From positions 473,798,573-473,862,572 of the forward strand of contig NC_081409.1 of the NCBI RefSeq assembly GCF_030272615.1: a stretch of 64,000 bases of DNA, written 5' to 3'. Shown here piece by piece: positions 9,638-21,030 of the stretch. The notes beneath the pieces were generated by a model, which saw only the letters and a program-made list of their open reading frames with translations, ran no database searches and was not told the DNA's origin. How positions within the stretch are numbered: the first letter of the stretch is position 1; the number at the start of each line of letters is the position of its first letter. The stretch is from Cryptomeria japonica (Eukaryota; Streptophyta; Pinopsida; Cupressales; Cupressaceae). Both the position numbers and the translations under genes were made by a program.

Positions 9638-10384
9638 TCATCTCGCAACCTGAACAAGGTCAAATCGTGAAGTGTGGAGGATTTCCGCAAGTGGAAGGAA
9701 TAGAGTGTAGATCGAGGTAAGGTAGATATAGAACCAGGCACAGTCGTAAGAAGATAAGGAGCCCTGTGGACCCATTGTTACAATAGGGAAGTCGATTACC
9801 TGCCTTTGCTTTGTCTTTGATAGGCAAAGCCACAAGTTTGTTGTGATTTGAATCAATGCCACAACAATTAGATTATAAGGAGGAGGCGCCATGGAAAAAG
9901 GATCAATATAGTTTGATTGGATTCTGTACATGATCATCAGAAGACGTGTATTGGGATTGTAGTGCAGAAGGAGACCAACTTGATCAAGATTAGTGTTTGG
10001 GGTGGCAAGCGATGATGGCCAGAAGATCATATAAGATACAACAAGCACACAAATAGAGACGGGTACCTCATTTGTATTTATAAAGTCATAACGATTCCAT
10101 ATTCTGATGTTAGATGCAAACAAAAAACTTTTTCCTGTACAAAGAGGCTCTGTAAATTGTGGTATTATGATTGAAATAAGATTGTTCTCTGAAAGCTGTT
10201 TTGAATACTTCAAATCTGTGTGAGTGTTTTTGGGGACATGGTATCTTTCACACAACTCTCTTGCATCCTTTGGAGCTAATTGGAAGGATTTGTAGGTGAA
10301 TTTGAAGGGCAAGTTAGTAAATTTTTTGTGCAAGCATCTAAATTCATTTTGGCTCCTACAATCTAGTGTGTAGGTTAAAAACAT
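9638..10384 (-). CDS. Unidentified 248-codon reading frame
   Basis: An uninterrupted frame of this length is unlikely by chance in AT-rich DNA, so it may be a real or recently lost coding region. I do not recognise the product. It has two hydrophobic segments that could span a membrane, one around residues 128-145 and one around residues 170-190 (FSMAPPPYNLIVVALIQITT). A further hydrophobic segment lies near residues 223-236. There is no clear signal peptide, and the first ATG is only the start of the open frame. It lies between a LINE remnant and a hAT remnant with no intact neighbour. The composition resembles the surroundings. It may be a fragment of a transposon-borne or captured gene, or a chance frame. 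Confidence 0.3.
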   Translation of the reverse strand: MFLTYTLDCRSQNEFRCLHKKFTNLPFKFTYKSFQLAPKDARELCERYHVPKNTHTDLKYSKQLSENNLISIIIPQFTEPLCTGKSFLFASNIRIWNRYDFINTNEVPVSICVLVVSYMIFWPSSLATPNTNLDQVGLLLHYNPNTRLLMIMYRIQSNYIDPFSMAPPPYNLIVVALIQITTNLWLCLSKTKQRQVIDFPIVTMGPQGSLSSYDCAWFYIYLTSIYTLFLPLAEILHTSRFDLVQVAR

Positions 10385-10720
10385 TTAATAATTTTCTAAA
10401 ACTTAGTAGTATTTTGAAATTTACTTTAAAAAATTGGATTCATGACCATTTTTTTTATTCATTTATGCTGATTTTTTTGAGTAATTCGTTGCTTTTCTAT
10501 ACATTTAAAAAATAATATAAAAAATAAACCTATTTTGGGAATAAAATGAATAGGTTAACATTATATTAAGTTTATGTTGATGTAAACTGATTTATGTTGA
10601 TTTATATGAATTTCAGGCTAATTTTATGCTGATTTAGAGTATTTTATATTGAATTTTGACTTTTTTTTTGTATTTAAAATTAAAATGTTGTACTTTCACT
10701 TTGTATTTGTAGGTTAGATT
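10385..10720. other. AT-rich non-coding stretch
   Basis: No gene is seen. Around 10570-10650 a TTATGTTGAT/TTATGCTGAT word recurs four or five times, a simple degenerate repeat. Confidence 0.4.
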
Positions 10721-10721
10721 C

Positions 10722-13365
10722 AATGGAAAATAAGAGAGGCCTTTGGATTACACTTAGACTTAGGCTCAACACGATTGACACTAGTTATAGGCATGTCGAA
10801 CTGGAGCTAGATACCTTGCTTGAAACGCTCGGGACAATTGTTTGCATTATATGCTAGATGCTATAACATGGAGGCATAAATTGCCTCAAATACCATCTTG
10901 TGGGCATTACTCATTGTGATGCACAAAAGAGGTAAAATGAGAGATGAGTGCACACCTTGCTTGAAAATATGTTGGATAGGGATCAACACTTGGGACAATT
11001 GTTTGCATTAGATGCCAATATCTATATAATGGAGGCATAATTCATATTGTAGGCATTACTTATCATGATGTGAAGCCTTGTACCAACACTACAAAAGAGA
11101 AAAGGAGAGATGAATGCACATCTTGCATTGGTAGAAGAGAAAAATTACAAAGGGAGAAGACAAGGGTAGCCATAAGAGCATCCATAGCTAGTTGTCATGG
11201 TCCTCAAATGCAAGTAGAAACAAGTGAAGCACCGACATTTGAAGGCATAGTGGGCTCCTTTCATGGTCTACACATATGAACACATCAACATCCACTTCAT
11301 CTACTTCAAGTAGAGCGCCTAAGCACACACCGCATAACTTTTATGTATCTAGAAACATACTTGTAGCACAACCATCATTGGAAGTTACAGGGTGGAATAG
11401 TGAAGTGCATTAAGAAGTAGATAAGAGATGTGCCAATTTTTGGTACTTGAACAATCTTCCTTTCAATGTGGTGAATGGTACTTATTGGGAAAATTTGGTA
11501 TCTGCATTGATAGTAGCAAGAAAAGGCTACAAGGTAATCTTCTGCGAAAGACTTAAGTGGGAGGTTGCTCACAGATGCTATTGAAAAGGCAAAGTTAGTA
11601 GTGGAAGCAAAAATGAAGTAATGACACAATTATGGTTGTACTATTCTTTTAGATGGGTGGACAGACGTAAGTAGCTTCAAATGGTGAGGTATATTTTTGA
11701 AATCATTGGATGCCTTTGATAAAGTAAAAAATTAGAAACATTGAGTTTAATGTTGAAGCTGTCATGGAAGTGGGCATAGAGAATGTAGTTCAAATCATAA
11801 TTAACAATTCAACATCATATGTGGTAGCTAGGAGATTGCTCAAAGAGAGGCATCGGTAACTCCTTTGGACCCCTTTGCAAGACACATTGCCTTGACCTTA
11901 TTATGAAGGACATAGGCAAAGTTGATTGGGTGAGAACGGTTGTGGATGATACAAGAAGCCTAACAAAATTTATCCTTGGGTTCTTAATTTGATGAGAGAT
12001 CTCACCAAAGGGAAAGAGTTGATGTGATTTGGTGTCACAAGGTTTGCAAAGATTTCCATTACATAGCAAAGCATTATTGGCTTGTTAAAACAGATGATTG
12101 TGTGTCCAATATGGCTAGACTCATCATATTCTAAGAAACTTGAAGGAGAGAGGGTTGCAAGGATAGTCTTTGATAATCTTTTTGCACAAAGAGCTATGAA
12201 GATCGTGAAGGTAACCTCAAAACTCCAATTTTAAACTCAAATTGAATATTTTATTTTTTAATTTTAGTATTTCATTTTAACTTTGTAATTGTAATCATTT
12301 CGTATTTGTAAATTGTGTAGGCATTCTAGCCCTTGGTGAGGGTTCTCTTGTTTGTAGATAGGGATCAAAACCTAATGGGTTACATGTATGAGTCCATGGA
12401 TAGGGTGAAAGAGTTCATCTAAAACAATTACAAGGGGGGGACAACCTTAAATTTGATCCCATTTGGGAGATCATTGATCAGAGGTGGAACAATCAACTCC
12501 ACCAACCCATCTATGCATTAGGGTATTTCCTCAACTCCAGTTTTTTCCATTCGGATAGCTTCTAAGATCCTAATGGAAAGGTTATGTAGGGCCTCACAAT
12601 ATGCATTCGAAAGATGACACCTTAGGTTGAGGCTAGAGATCTCATTATTGAAAAATTGCACAATTACAATACTAGTAGGGGTAAGCTCTTTTCTTCAGAA
12701 CTAGCCATTTGAGAAGGAACTACTCAGTCCTTTATTGATAACTTGATAATTTGATAAAGTATGATTTGTTTACTAACACTTTAATATTTTGTTTTGTAGG
12801 ATTCTTGATGGATATATTGGGGTGCAAATACTTCAAATCTTCAAAAGATTAGCTCTCTGCATTTTGTGTCAACCTTGTAGTGCATTCGGCTGCAAGTGCG
12901 ATTGGAGTTTGTTTGAGGTCATCCACATGAAAAAGAGGAACAAATTAACTCAAAAATGCCTCGATGACCTTGTCTTTGCGCAATACAACCTTTGACTTCA
13001 CACAAGAAGGGTAGAGGACAAATTAGAAGAGGTCATTGATTTGGATGACATTGATCCATAAAGCGATTGAATAGGGTGGGATGAGCAACCCCCCTTGTCT
13101 ATTGTAGATGAGATTCCTGATTTTGAGAAGCATACAATGGAGGATGTGGGTGCAACAGAAGGAGCTATAGGATTGGAATTTGGATGACAATGATGAGGTA
13201 GAGGAGTCATTGCCATCTACTAGCAGGATGAAGGTTGAGCTAGAGCCACAAGCACAACCTTCTATGTTGAGCTAGGAGCCATAGCAAATTCCAAGGATTA
13301 GAACCTCAACCTCTCCCCAAGTTTTCACTAGAAAAGGGAAGAGGAAGATGTAAAATGTTGTATTT
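10722..13365 (+). pseudogene. hAT-superfamily transposase, degenerate
   Basis: Three hAT modules occur in order on the plus strand, broken by stops and frameshifts. First, a BED-type zinc-finger end (GGINCLKYHLVGITHCDAQK at about 10869-10930) with a second, damaged copy near 11020-11075. Second, a DUF659-like core at about 11760-12210, with landmarks ENVVQIIINNSTSYVVA-like, WVLNLMRDLTKGKEL and KLEGERVARIVFDNLF. Third, the hATC dimerisation domain at about 12800-12990 (LCQPCSAFGCKCDWSLFEVI, then HMKKRNKLTQKCLDDLVFAQ). Acceptor-like AG sites before 12320 and 12800 suggest the parent had introns. hAT transposases excise and reinsert DNA; this copy cannot be active. Terminal inverted repeats were not identified. 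Confidence 0.85.
10812..11085 (+). repeat. Duplicated BED-finger segment within the hAT remnant
   Basis: The block ACCTTGCTTGAAA...GGGACAATTGTTTGCATTA...ATGGAGGCATAA...GGCATTACT occurs at about 10812-10935 and again at about 10953-11085. The second copy carries a deletion in the zinc-finger part and is the one that continues into the downstream Lys/Arg-rich linker. Confidence 0.65.
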
Positions 13366-16300
13366 TCAAGATGTAATTTATGAGTAATGATGATGATTTT
13401 CAAAGGCAATCATCATAAATTCTTAACAGTTGTCAACTATTTGTTGTATCACAATTTTGTACGATGATGTGATATTGTACTCAATTTATATTTTGAAGGC
13501 TAGGGGATTTAGTAGGTAGTTTGTAGACATGGGGTAGCCAAAAATTGTCTATGGGCGAAAGACAATTTATGGCTGAATTTTTTTTTTTTTCTGTTGGGTT
13601 CTTGTAGTTATTAGTAGAATAAATTAGTTATAATTAGCTCCATGACTAAGACTTGTGTTATTTTAAGTCAAATATTGTAATTTTTGAATTGCTTGTCCAT
13701 AAATTCTTTTTCCTACTTGCCTTTTTGATGTTCATGTTATTATGAATCACTTTCATAGCGATCTGCATTCCTTTAAATAATGATCCCTCTTGCACACTGG
13801 ACCCTTTCTTGATTGCATGTAAGATATAGACTATGTGAGGAGGTTTTGCATTAGGGAAGTTTGCATAAACTTGGTCTTATACTCGTTTCTATCCTTGTAA
13901 ATCTATTTAACTTATTCTAATGAAGGCTGTATAGTCTAGGAGGACTTGGGACACGTAGGAGTGCATAACTCCATCAAAACTAATACATGGTTTTCATGAC
14001 TCTATTAATAGCGTAGTCATCAGCTGGAGAATACCTGGTAGTAACATGGCAGTCATACTCCTCTTAGATCTTTTCACACACACATTTGGTGGCATCTACA
14101 TTGACACATTTGTTCTGTATAGACAGTTAAAATGTCATTCCCTAGTAACGATGACAGAAAAGAAAGTGATAAATTATAGTAATGTCCACAAATGACCGAC
14201 AGTAGGTCAATACACTCAAGAGTATAGATGTTTATAATAGAAAGTTCTAGGAAGATAAACCTAGAAAGGCCCACAAAGGGGAAGAACAACAGCATTGAAA
14301 TACAAAACAACACGGAATCTTATTGATCAAGCCAACATTTGTTAGAGCTGCAGTTAGTTTTTAATTGGTCAATGCTTGTCCATCGTCCTCTTGTATATTG
14401 TTGTGAATATACCATATTTCATAACAAGTGAACAATTGGATCATAAGTTAGTTATTCAACTAGCTTATTTGTAGACAAGAAGATAGCTTAGGCATTTAAT
14501 ACATCCAACCTCGTAGATCAAGTAAACAACTCTTGCATGATAAAAAGTTGCATTTTAGTTCTTAATGAACTGTCTAACTTGTTTTGTTATTTGTCTTCCC
14601 TTGTCCCTTGCACCTTGATATTGTTATCAACCTCAAATCATTCATATTTACACTTTCACTATAACATATTTAGTCAACCAAGTGTGTCTAACCATTGGGA
14701 CCATTCTGAGCCCTACATTAATGCTATCAAAGCAATCCACTTTGAATCATGATCAGTATCTCAGCTTGTATGCCCATCAATACGAGGTTAGATTATGTCA
14801 TTATGAGAAGTTAGGGCTTGTGACTAAGCCTTCCTATAAATTTTGCTTGAGCAACCTATGATGGTAGATAGAGTTCTAGAGACACCAACTACAAATATGC
14901 TCCAAAGGCTGCTAGAAGATGCATTATGACAACAATAGGAAGATTTTGAACAATACACACACGATAGAGAAAGCATCATAAATCACTTGTCCAATCCCTT
15001 AAGTGCTTGTAGTGTCCTCTAGTGAGCTCTTCTGTCTCTAAAGCATTAAGAGTTTCCATACTATACAAGGTACAAATTAATTTTGACATCTCTATTTTTG
15101 AATGCAAAGCAGATGCAAATGCTCTAGATATCTGCTTCAATCTCCTTTGTTCATGCTCTATGATAAACCAATTCTTTGGTAGAGAAAAGTTTACTTTCAC
15201 CCTTCTTAAAGTTTCCTTACTCGCATCCCTCAAGAAGTACATTATGCCGCAATCTATAGGCACCTGGAATATTTTTGTTGAAGTCCTTAAAGAGACCTAC
15301 TACATAGTTGAGAAATACAAGGATCAATACATCAAGTTTGCAAAATTGCATCCAATAAAGGACCATTTTGTACAAGAGTACATTCATAACTTTATGCTTT
15401 AATTTCCAAGCTTTGTATTGAATAAAGTGAGCATAATTTCATTCTCAAGTATAATTCGGGCTTGGGACCATACATCCAATCAAATGGATTTCCTCTAGAT
15501 CTCCACCCTATGAGAAGCCTATAGATTTGCCTACAAATTTGAGGTGAATGCCAAGTAAAAGATTGAGGCCATCTGAAGATAGTACAAACCAATGAACGTT
15601 GTGGTGGAACATAATAGAGTTCTAAGCAAAGGAAAATGAGTTTTATGAAAATTTTAGTATGTGCCTAATCACTAGAAAAAACAATTTAAAACATAGTTTA
15701 GAGTTCACAACAGTGGCAATCATTTAGTTGAAGAGCGTTGTGCTATAAAAGCCTTAGTTTTGCAATTGTATTCCATTGATACTTCTATTGTGACACTTGC
15801 CAAAGACAGGTAGATCATGGATGTAGAGACTAGTGCCATGGACAATATTGTGGACGTTGCCTTTTCCTCCAACACCGACTTAGAGAAGTAAAGAGGTTGT
15901 TCCATTCAAATGTGAGTTAATGGATAATTGACACGCCTTATAGTCAACAATGGAAGTTAGATGAACACCATTTCTCTTGACGTAGTTTGTATGTTGAACT
16001 TGCCACTTATGCTTCACCCTCAACCATACACTATTGTATGATTCAGTATAGTTTTACATAAACATATCAACTAGTAATGTCACATGGTATACAAACATGA
16101 GTACCATTGTATATCAACTAGTAGTGTCACATGGTATAAAAACATGTAGTGCTTTGTGATTTACCATTAAATGTATATGATGTATTTCTTGGGCAACCAT
16201 ATCTCTAAGATATGATATTTCCATAGGCCATGTAATGAGCTATTAATATAAAAGGTCAACATTAGGTAAATATTATAACCTTAAAAAGGCAAAAGATAAT

Positions 16301-16511
16301 GACCATAACTATAAGGAGATACGTGGTAAGGTTTAAAACTAACAAGTGGATAACCTTATAAAATAGAGTGGTGAAATGGAAGCAATAATGATGTTCATGT
16401 TTCATTTGCATTCACTTTTTTTATTAAGCTTCACGTATGCCATAACTCGGAATTATGAACTTGTGAATGGTGGTATCGCTGGAGTGATTTAGTGGATCAT
16501 TTGCCTTTCAG
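13366..16511. other. Non-coding stretch, presumably intron or intergenic
   Basis: No confident gene is seen. Frames at 14976-15263 (minus) and 15022-15402 (plus) overlap and are not recognisable; the plus frame has a helical-looking Lys/Glu-rich end (VLKETYYIVEKYKDQYIKFA) and could be a coding relic. If the HAT3.1-like gene is intact, its upstream intron runs through here. Confidence 0.35.
16062..16145 (+). repeat. Short direct repeat, two 36-bp copies
   Basis: ATATCAACTAGTARTGTCAC plus a further 16 bases occurs at 16062-16097 and 16110-16145 (period 48), with two differences. Confidence 0.75.
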
Positions 16512-18331
16512 TCGGGAAAAAATCAGGCCAGAGAAGGAGTTGCAGAGGGCTGAAAGCCAAATTCTGAAATGCAAGCTTGGAATTCGTGAAGCTGTGCATC
16601 AGCTTGATCTACTAGGCTCAGAAGGACGTATTGCTGATGCTGTTGTTGATCCAGAAGGACGTGTATTTCATGAACATGTATGTAGGATCTGAACTTGCTT
16701 TGCGTGCTACCAGAAGTAAGATTTGGATATTATTCTTCCGTTGTCGAGGATATTTCTTTGTTTCTTCATGATATGGTGCATTAGAACGAACAGTAGCATG
16801 GTTTTTCCATATGGAGTAAACATATTGTCTTTTACAATTTATCCTTGAGATTTTGGCTTCAGAGATGTCAGTTATGTACTACTTCCTCTCTTTGACCTTG
16901 ATTCACAGATTTTTTGTGCAAAATGCAAAACACAAGATACTTTCCCAGACAATGACATAATATTATGTGATGGAGCTTGCAACCGTGGCTTTCATCAAAA
17001 CTGTCTGGATCCACCTTTGGCTACTGAAAATAGTAAGTGACAATTTGAATTGTTGTGTAGATAACCAGTTCCGATGTGTTTTTTTTTTATTTGTTCTAAG
17101 TTGTATAATTTTTGAGGAGTTTGTATGTTTATATGATTTGTTTAAGTAGGAAGAGAAACACTTGTAATGTAAAGTGTGATGAAACCCTTAAGAGCAATTC
17201 AAGTTAGTTTGGGTATCATAGGGCTACTGCATGCTATATGTATGTCAAATTATTTTTTTATTGTTGATAGGAAAATTAACTTCGAAAATTTTATTATTCT
17301 TTTGGTACCACAACATGCAGGCTAACTAGTATGTTCCCATTTTTAAGTTATTAGTCTAGTTTTTCACGATGGTTGTTTAAATACATCTATTGTGATGAAC
17401 TATCTTCATTGATCTTAGTAGTTGTTTTCTGAAGTAATTTCTCATCTGATTATTGTTTGTAAGCTCATTATAAGAACTATAGATTCCAGCAGTCTAGCAT
17501 TTGTTGCTTAATACATGCATGCATTGCACTTAAGTTCCAGGGCATTTTAAGGGATAGAAGCTGTCAAGTATTTTTTGAAAATGCTTTGCCTTAGATCATG
17601 CTTAGTTAGGGTATAGTCAATGAATTATTAGTTAATGCAGATCATTTGTTAAGCATCTTTGTTTTTGTCAGTTCCTCCTGGAGATCAGGGCTGGCTTTGT
17701 AAAGTCTGTGAGTGTAAGTTGGAGGCACTAGAAGCCATCAATGCTCATTTGGGCACACAGTTCACAGTTGAAAATAGCTGGGAGGTGAGTAGCAAAGAAA
17801 CAGATTTGTAAGGATGCTATGAATGTCCTAAGCAAAAGGATTGCAATTTGTATGCAATGTAACTCTCCATCATTTGTATTCTATATTCATGTTTTAAATG
17901 TTTTATGAATTTTGTGGATACATGTTTAATGTATTCAGGAAATTTTTGCCGAAGCAGCTAAAGTTGCTAATGGGGAAAATATGCCTGTTGGAATTGGTGA
18001 AGAATGGCCATCTGATGACTCAGAAGACGATGATTATGATCCAGAGAAGCAAGAAAATAGGAATGAAACAGGCTACGAGATTGATACAAATAATTCCGAT
18101 TCAAGTGGAAGCTCAGATTCGTCTGACACAAGTGACAATGTATCAGAAGCCTCCTTAATAGATGATCTACATGGATACATCTCTAAGGGAAAGAAGAGGT
18201 GCAGATACACTGATGAGGAAAATGGAGAAGATGCCCCAATTTTTTTGGATTCTGATGTGAATGGTGGTCCAGAATTTTCGGTTTCAGGGAGAAGACAACG
18301 GAAAGATGTTGATTATAAAAAGTTGAATGAT
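16512..18331 (+). CDS. HAT3.1: PHD-finger homeodomain protein (HAT3.1/PRH family), four internal exons
   Basis: The exons are 16512-16677, 16909-17032, 17672-17784 and 17939-18331. All introns have GT...AG ends, and the phases join without a stop. The encoded order is a conserved pre-PHD block ([17 protein letters not shown], then [15 protein letters not shown]), the PHD finger, and an acidic region ([19 protein letters not shown], then a Ser/Asp run and [15 protein letters not shown]). The finger is C4HC3: [36 protein letters not shown]. In the known family this region precedes a C-terminal homeodomain; the proteins are nuclear and bind DNA, and the PHD finger is expected to read histone H3 tails. 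The acceptor at 16512 is preferred over one at 16493 because TTTGCCTTTCAG is a better site and restores the family Ser before REKI. The N-terminal and homeodomain exons were not found. No promoter is visible. Confidence 0.88.
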
Positions 18332-18659
18332 GTAAGTGTAAAACTGCAAGCACTACTTTTTGTATTTAGAGACAACAAAGGATCAGTTATGATGTATTTC
18401 ATAATTTAATTTATTACTTACATAGCTGTACTCAAGATTGTTTTTTGAAGATTTAAGGTTTTTAAAAATGCTTAAGCTTAGGTCTTGCATAGTCTCATCA
18501 GAAGGAAGGTTTTCTTTGATTGACCTTTCTAGTATTTTGTGAATTGCTTGGTGCTTGAATTTCTCCTGTAAATTGCAAGTGATGTTGGTTCCTCTGTGAT
18601 CCTTAAATGTTCTAGATTAGTTTCTGTTTTAGCCAGCATCAAGTAGTTAAATATTTACA
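18332..18659 (+). other. Start of the intron after the fourth HAT3.1-like exon
   Basis: The donor GTAAGTG follows the codons for Asn-Asp. The sequence is T-rich and non-coding. No downstream acceptor plus homeodomain exon was identified in the rest of the window. Confidence 0.5.
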
Positions 18660-19700
18660 AGGATCTTCAATATAAACAGAATACAAATAAGACCAACTTT
18701 TCCCTTATTTAATACTTTTGCAACTATAATGAAATAATCGAAAGCATCCACACAAATAAGAGACAAGATTTTATGTGGAAACCCTTTCGGGAGAAAACCA
18801 CAGCAAATAGCTGCTTGAATCTACTGTCCAAATCCAGCCTCAGCAAAAGGAAATCATCTTTACAATTATTTGCAGGCACCAACTCACAGGATACGCCAAT
18901 CCCCTAGAACTGGACACCAATCCAGCAAGTGACGCCAATTTCTAATTTTCTTTCAATGAAAGGTACTGACCCCGCAATCTCTTAGAATGGAAAACACCAA
19001 CCTTCAAATTACAAAAATAAATATATGTTAACTTCTTGATCTAATATATCTTCACAAATCTGCACAAAACTTGTCCAAGTCTTCACAAAAACCTCTATCA
19101 CAAATCTTGCATAACTTTGCTCCAATGTCTTCCACAGAAATGAGATCAAATAGAACTCATAAATCTGCTCAAATACTCCTTGCAAATCTGTTTAAATAGA
19201 CTCTATTTTCTGCTTTTCATACACAAAGACATTCTTGAATTGCTTGTTAAAATAACCCTCAAAGTTCTTCTATTTATACCCTTCAATATACACCCGTTCA
19301 CCAAAAATTACACCTCTCCAACAAGGTCGGTCAAGGCAGCAAGCATAACATATTTTTTTTTATTGTTTTTATTACTTTGCACAATGTGGGTGCTAGCTCC
19401 AAGGAGGTCGTCCTGTTTGGGGACAAAACAAATAAATTAATCAAAAATCAATTTAATTCCCCTTTGTAAGGGGTGGCTCCTATGAGGGGAATCATCCCAA
19501 AATAAAATATTATATTTGCATTTTTAACTTCTTTCAAGTATGGATGCCATAAATTAATTGCTTGTGCAGTTTAATAATTAAATTGCCTCTCTCTTTGATC
19601 ACCTAAATCTCAATCATAGTCCCATAAATTTGGCACAACTTAATCCACCATCCATTATGCCTATTTTTGCCCTTGACATCATTGACAATAATGCAACAAT
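18660..19700 (-). repeat. Copia-type LTR fragment (minus orientation)
   Basis: Around 18775-18800 the sequence GTGGAAACCCTTTCGGGAGA followed by AAACCAC closely matches GTGGAAAGCCCTTTCGGGTA followed by AAAAACCAC at about 53860-53887, inside the 5' LTR of the Copia element below. A CTTGACATCATTGACAAT block near 19672-19690 resembles the region beside that element's polypurine tract. The boundaries are approximate. It lies in the putative long intron of the HAT3.1-like gene. Confidence 0.55.
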
Positions 19701-20539
19701 GTGGATATGATTGTATTTACATCATAAATGTCATGCCCCCCACCTTAATTACATTTTTTACACCATCCTTAGGATAAGTTCAGATGTAGGTATTCAGAAA
19801 ATTGTCTTATTAATAAGACTTCATGGTTTTCTATGATCTTAGACCAAAGAAGTTAATGTACTAGGTGGTAATTATCTTCATAAAGCAAAGATGAAGACAA
19901 CAATTTTTTTCACATCGCAGGCTAAGCATTCTAAATCTGCATCAATGCACAAACTTAAGTATCTACAGCAATCCATATATGATAACAATGCAGCGAATAG
20001 ATTAAGAGATATGTAAAGCTTTATGCTTAGGCTAATACATATTATTAAGCATCAACGGGTGCGATTACAGCAATGGTTTATAATTAAAAGACAAATAGAC
20101 AACTTATTTAGAGTCACAATTTTTACAAGGGGTGGTAACTGCGGAAAAGACATAACCCTCTAGCATCAATTGGGAGATACATATACAGCATATTGATCAT
20201 TCTAAGGGGATATAACCATCCAGGAGAGCAAGGAAGAAGCAATTGAAGAAGAAAAAGAGATTCACTGCAAAGGGAAAGGCATCGAATCAGACAATAACCT
20301 CGCAGAAGCGATCAGTTCAGATCAAAGTTATTAAATTGCAGGCAGTAGCACCATTATTCAGTTGTGGTATGCATGGATAAATATATATGTTCAATAAGTA
20401 TGCCTGGTATATGAGGGGCACTATAATGCACAATTGTCGACATATTAATTTATGATAATATAATATCATGAGTAATAATATGGAATTCTAAATATCAACA
20501 ATCAATCATGGTAAAGTGAGGAAGGGAATACAAGGAGGG
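19701..20539. other. Non-coding stretch, no gene seen
   Basis: AT-rich sequence without frames or recognisable repeats. Confidence 0.4.
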
Positions 20540-21030
20540 GTAATGGCTTAGATTCCTCACTAAGCACACAACCTCATAGGAGATGGAGAAAGGCCACATG
20601 AGGCCAAGAGGGATGGGATATCCGCTCTTGGGCCTAGGGTAGAGGATTGCTTTGGGCACCCTATAATACAAAGAGGGGGAACTGTTTTGAGGTCCTCCTT
20701 TAAGTACACCACCTCATGGTGGGTGATTGATAGTCCCATGTGGCCAAGGGGGTGCAAGATGTGCACCGCCCTTGGGTTTAGAAGGGAAGGATACTCCGGG
20801 CACCCTATTGTAGTTTCCCACAAGCCTACACCATGGTTGATTATTGGGTTAAGAAGTCCCAATCATTGGGAGGTAAATAAGGGTGGTATAATGAAGGGTA
20901 ATGGCTGTAGGACACCTCACTAGGTACACCATGTCGCATGGATGGCAGAAGGTCACATGAGGCCAAGAGGGATGGCACATCCACTCTTGGGCCTAGGGTA
21001 GGGGATCGCTTTGGGCACCCTATCATGTCT
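20540..21030 (+). repeat. Three-copy degenerate tandem repeat
   Basis: A unit of about 130 bp occurs at about 20540-20668, 20678-20814 and 20899-21028. Shared blocks are TCCTCACTAAGCACACAACC-like, CACATGAGGCCAAGAGGGAT, TTGGGCCTAGGGT and GGGCACCCTAT. The first and third copies are the most alike. The open frames on both strands are by-products of the repetition. Confidence 0.75.

Noticed and set aside
14976-15905. Disease-resistance or kinase-type coding relic
   Set aside because: One plus-strand segment looks helical and Lys/Glu-rich, but no diagnostic motif is present and the frames are heavily broken.
16493-16511. Exon start at 16493 for the HAT3.1-like gene
   Set aside because: The AG at 16491-16492 has a poor polypyrimidine tract. 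The site at 16510-16511 (TTTGCCTTTCAG) is stronger and gives the family-like Ser-Arg-Glu-Lys-Ile junction.
20560-21026. Pro/Gly-rich frames on both strands
   Set aside because: They coincide exactly with the three-copy tandem repeat and match no family.
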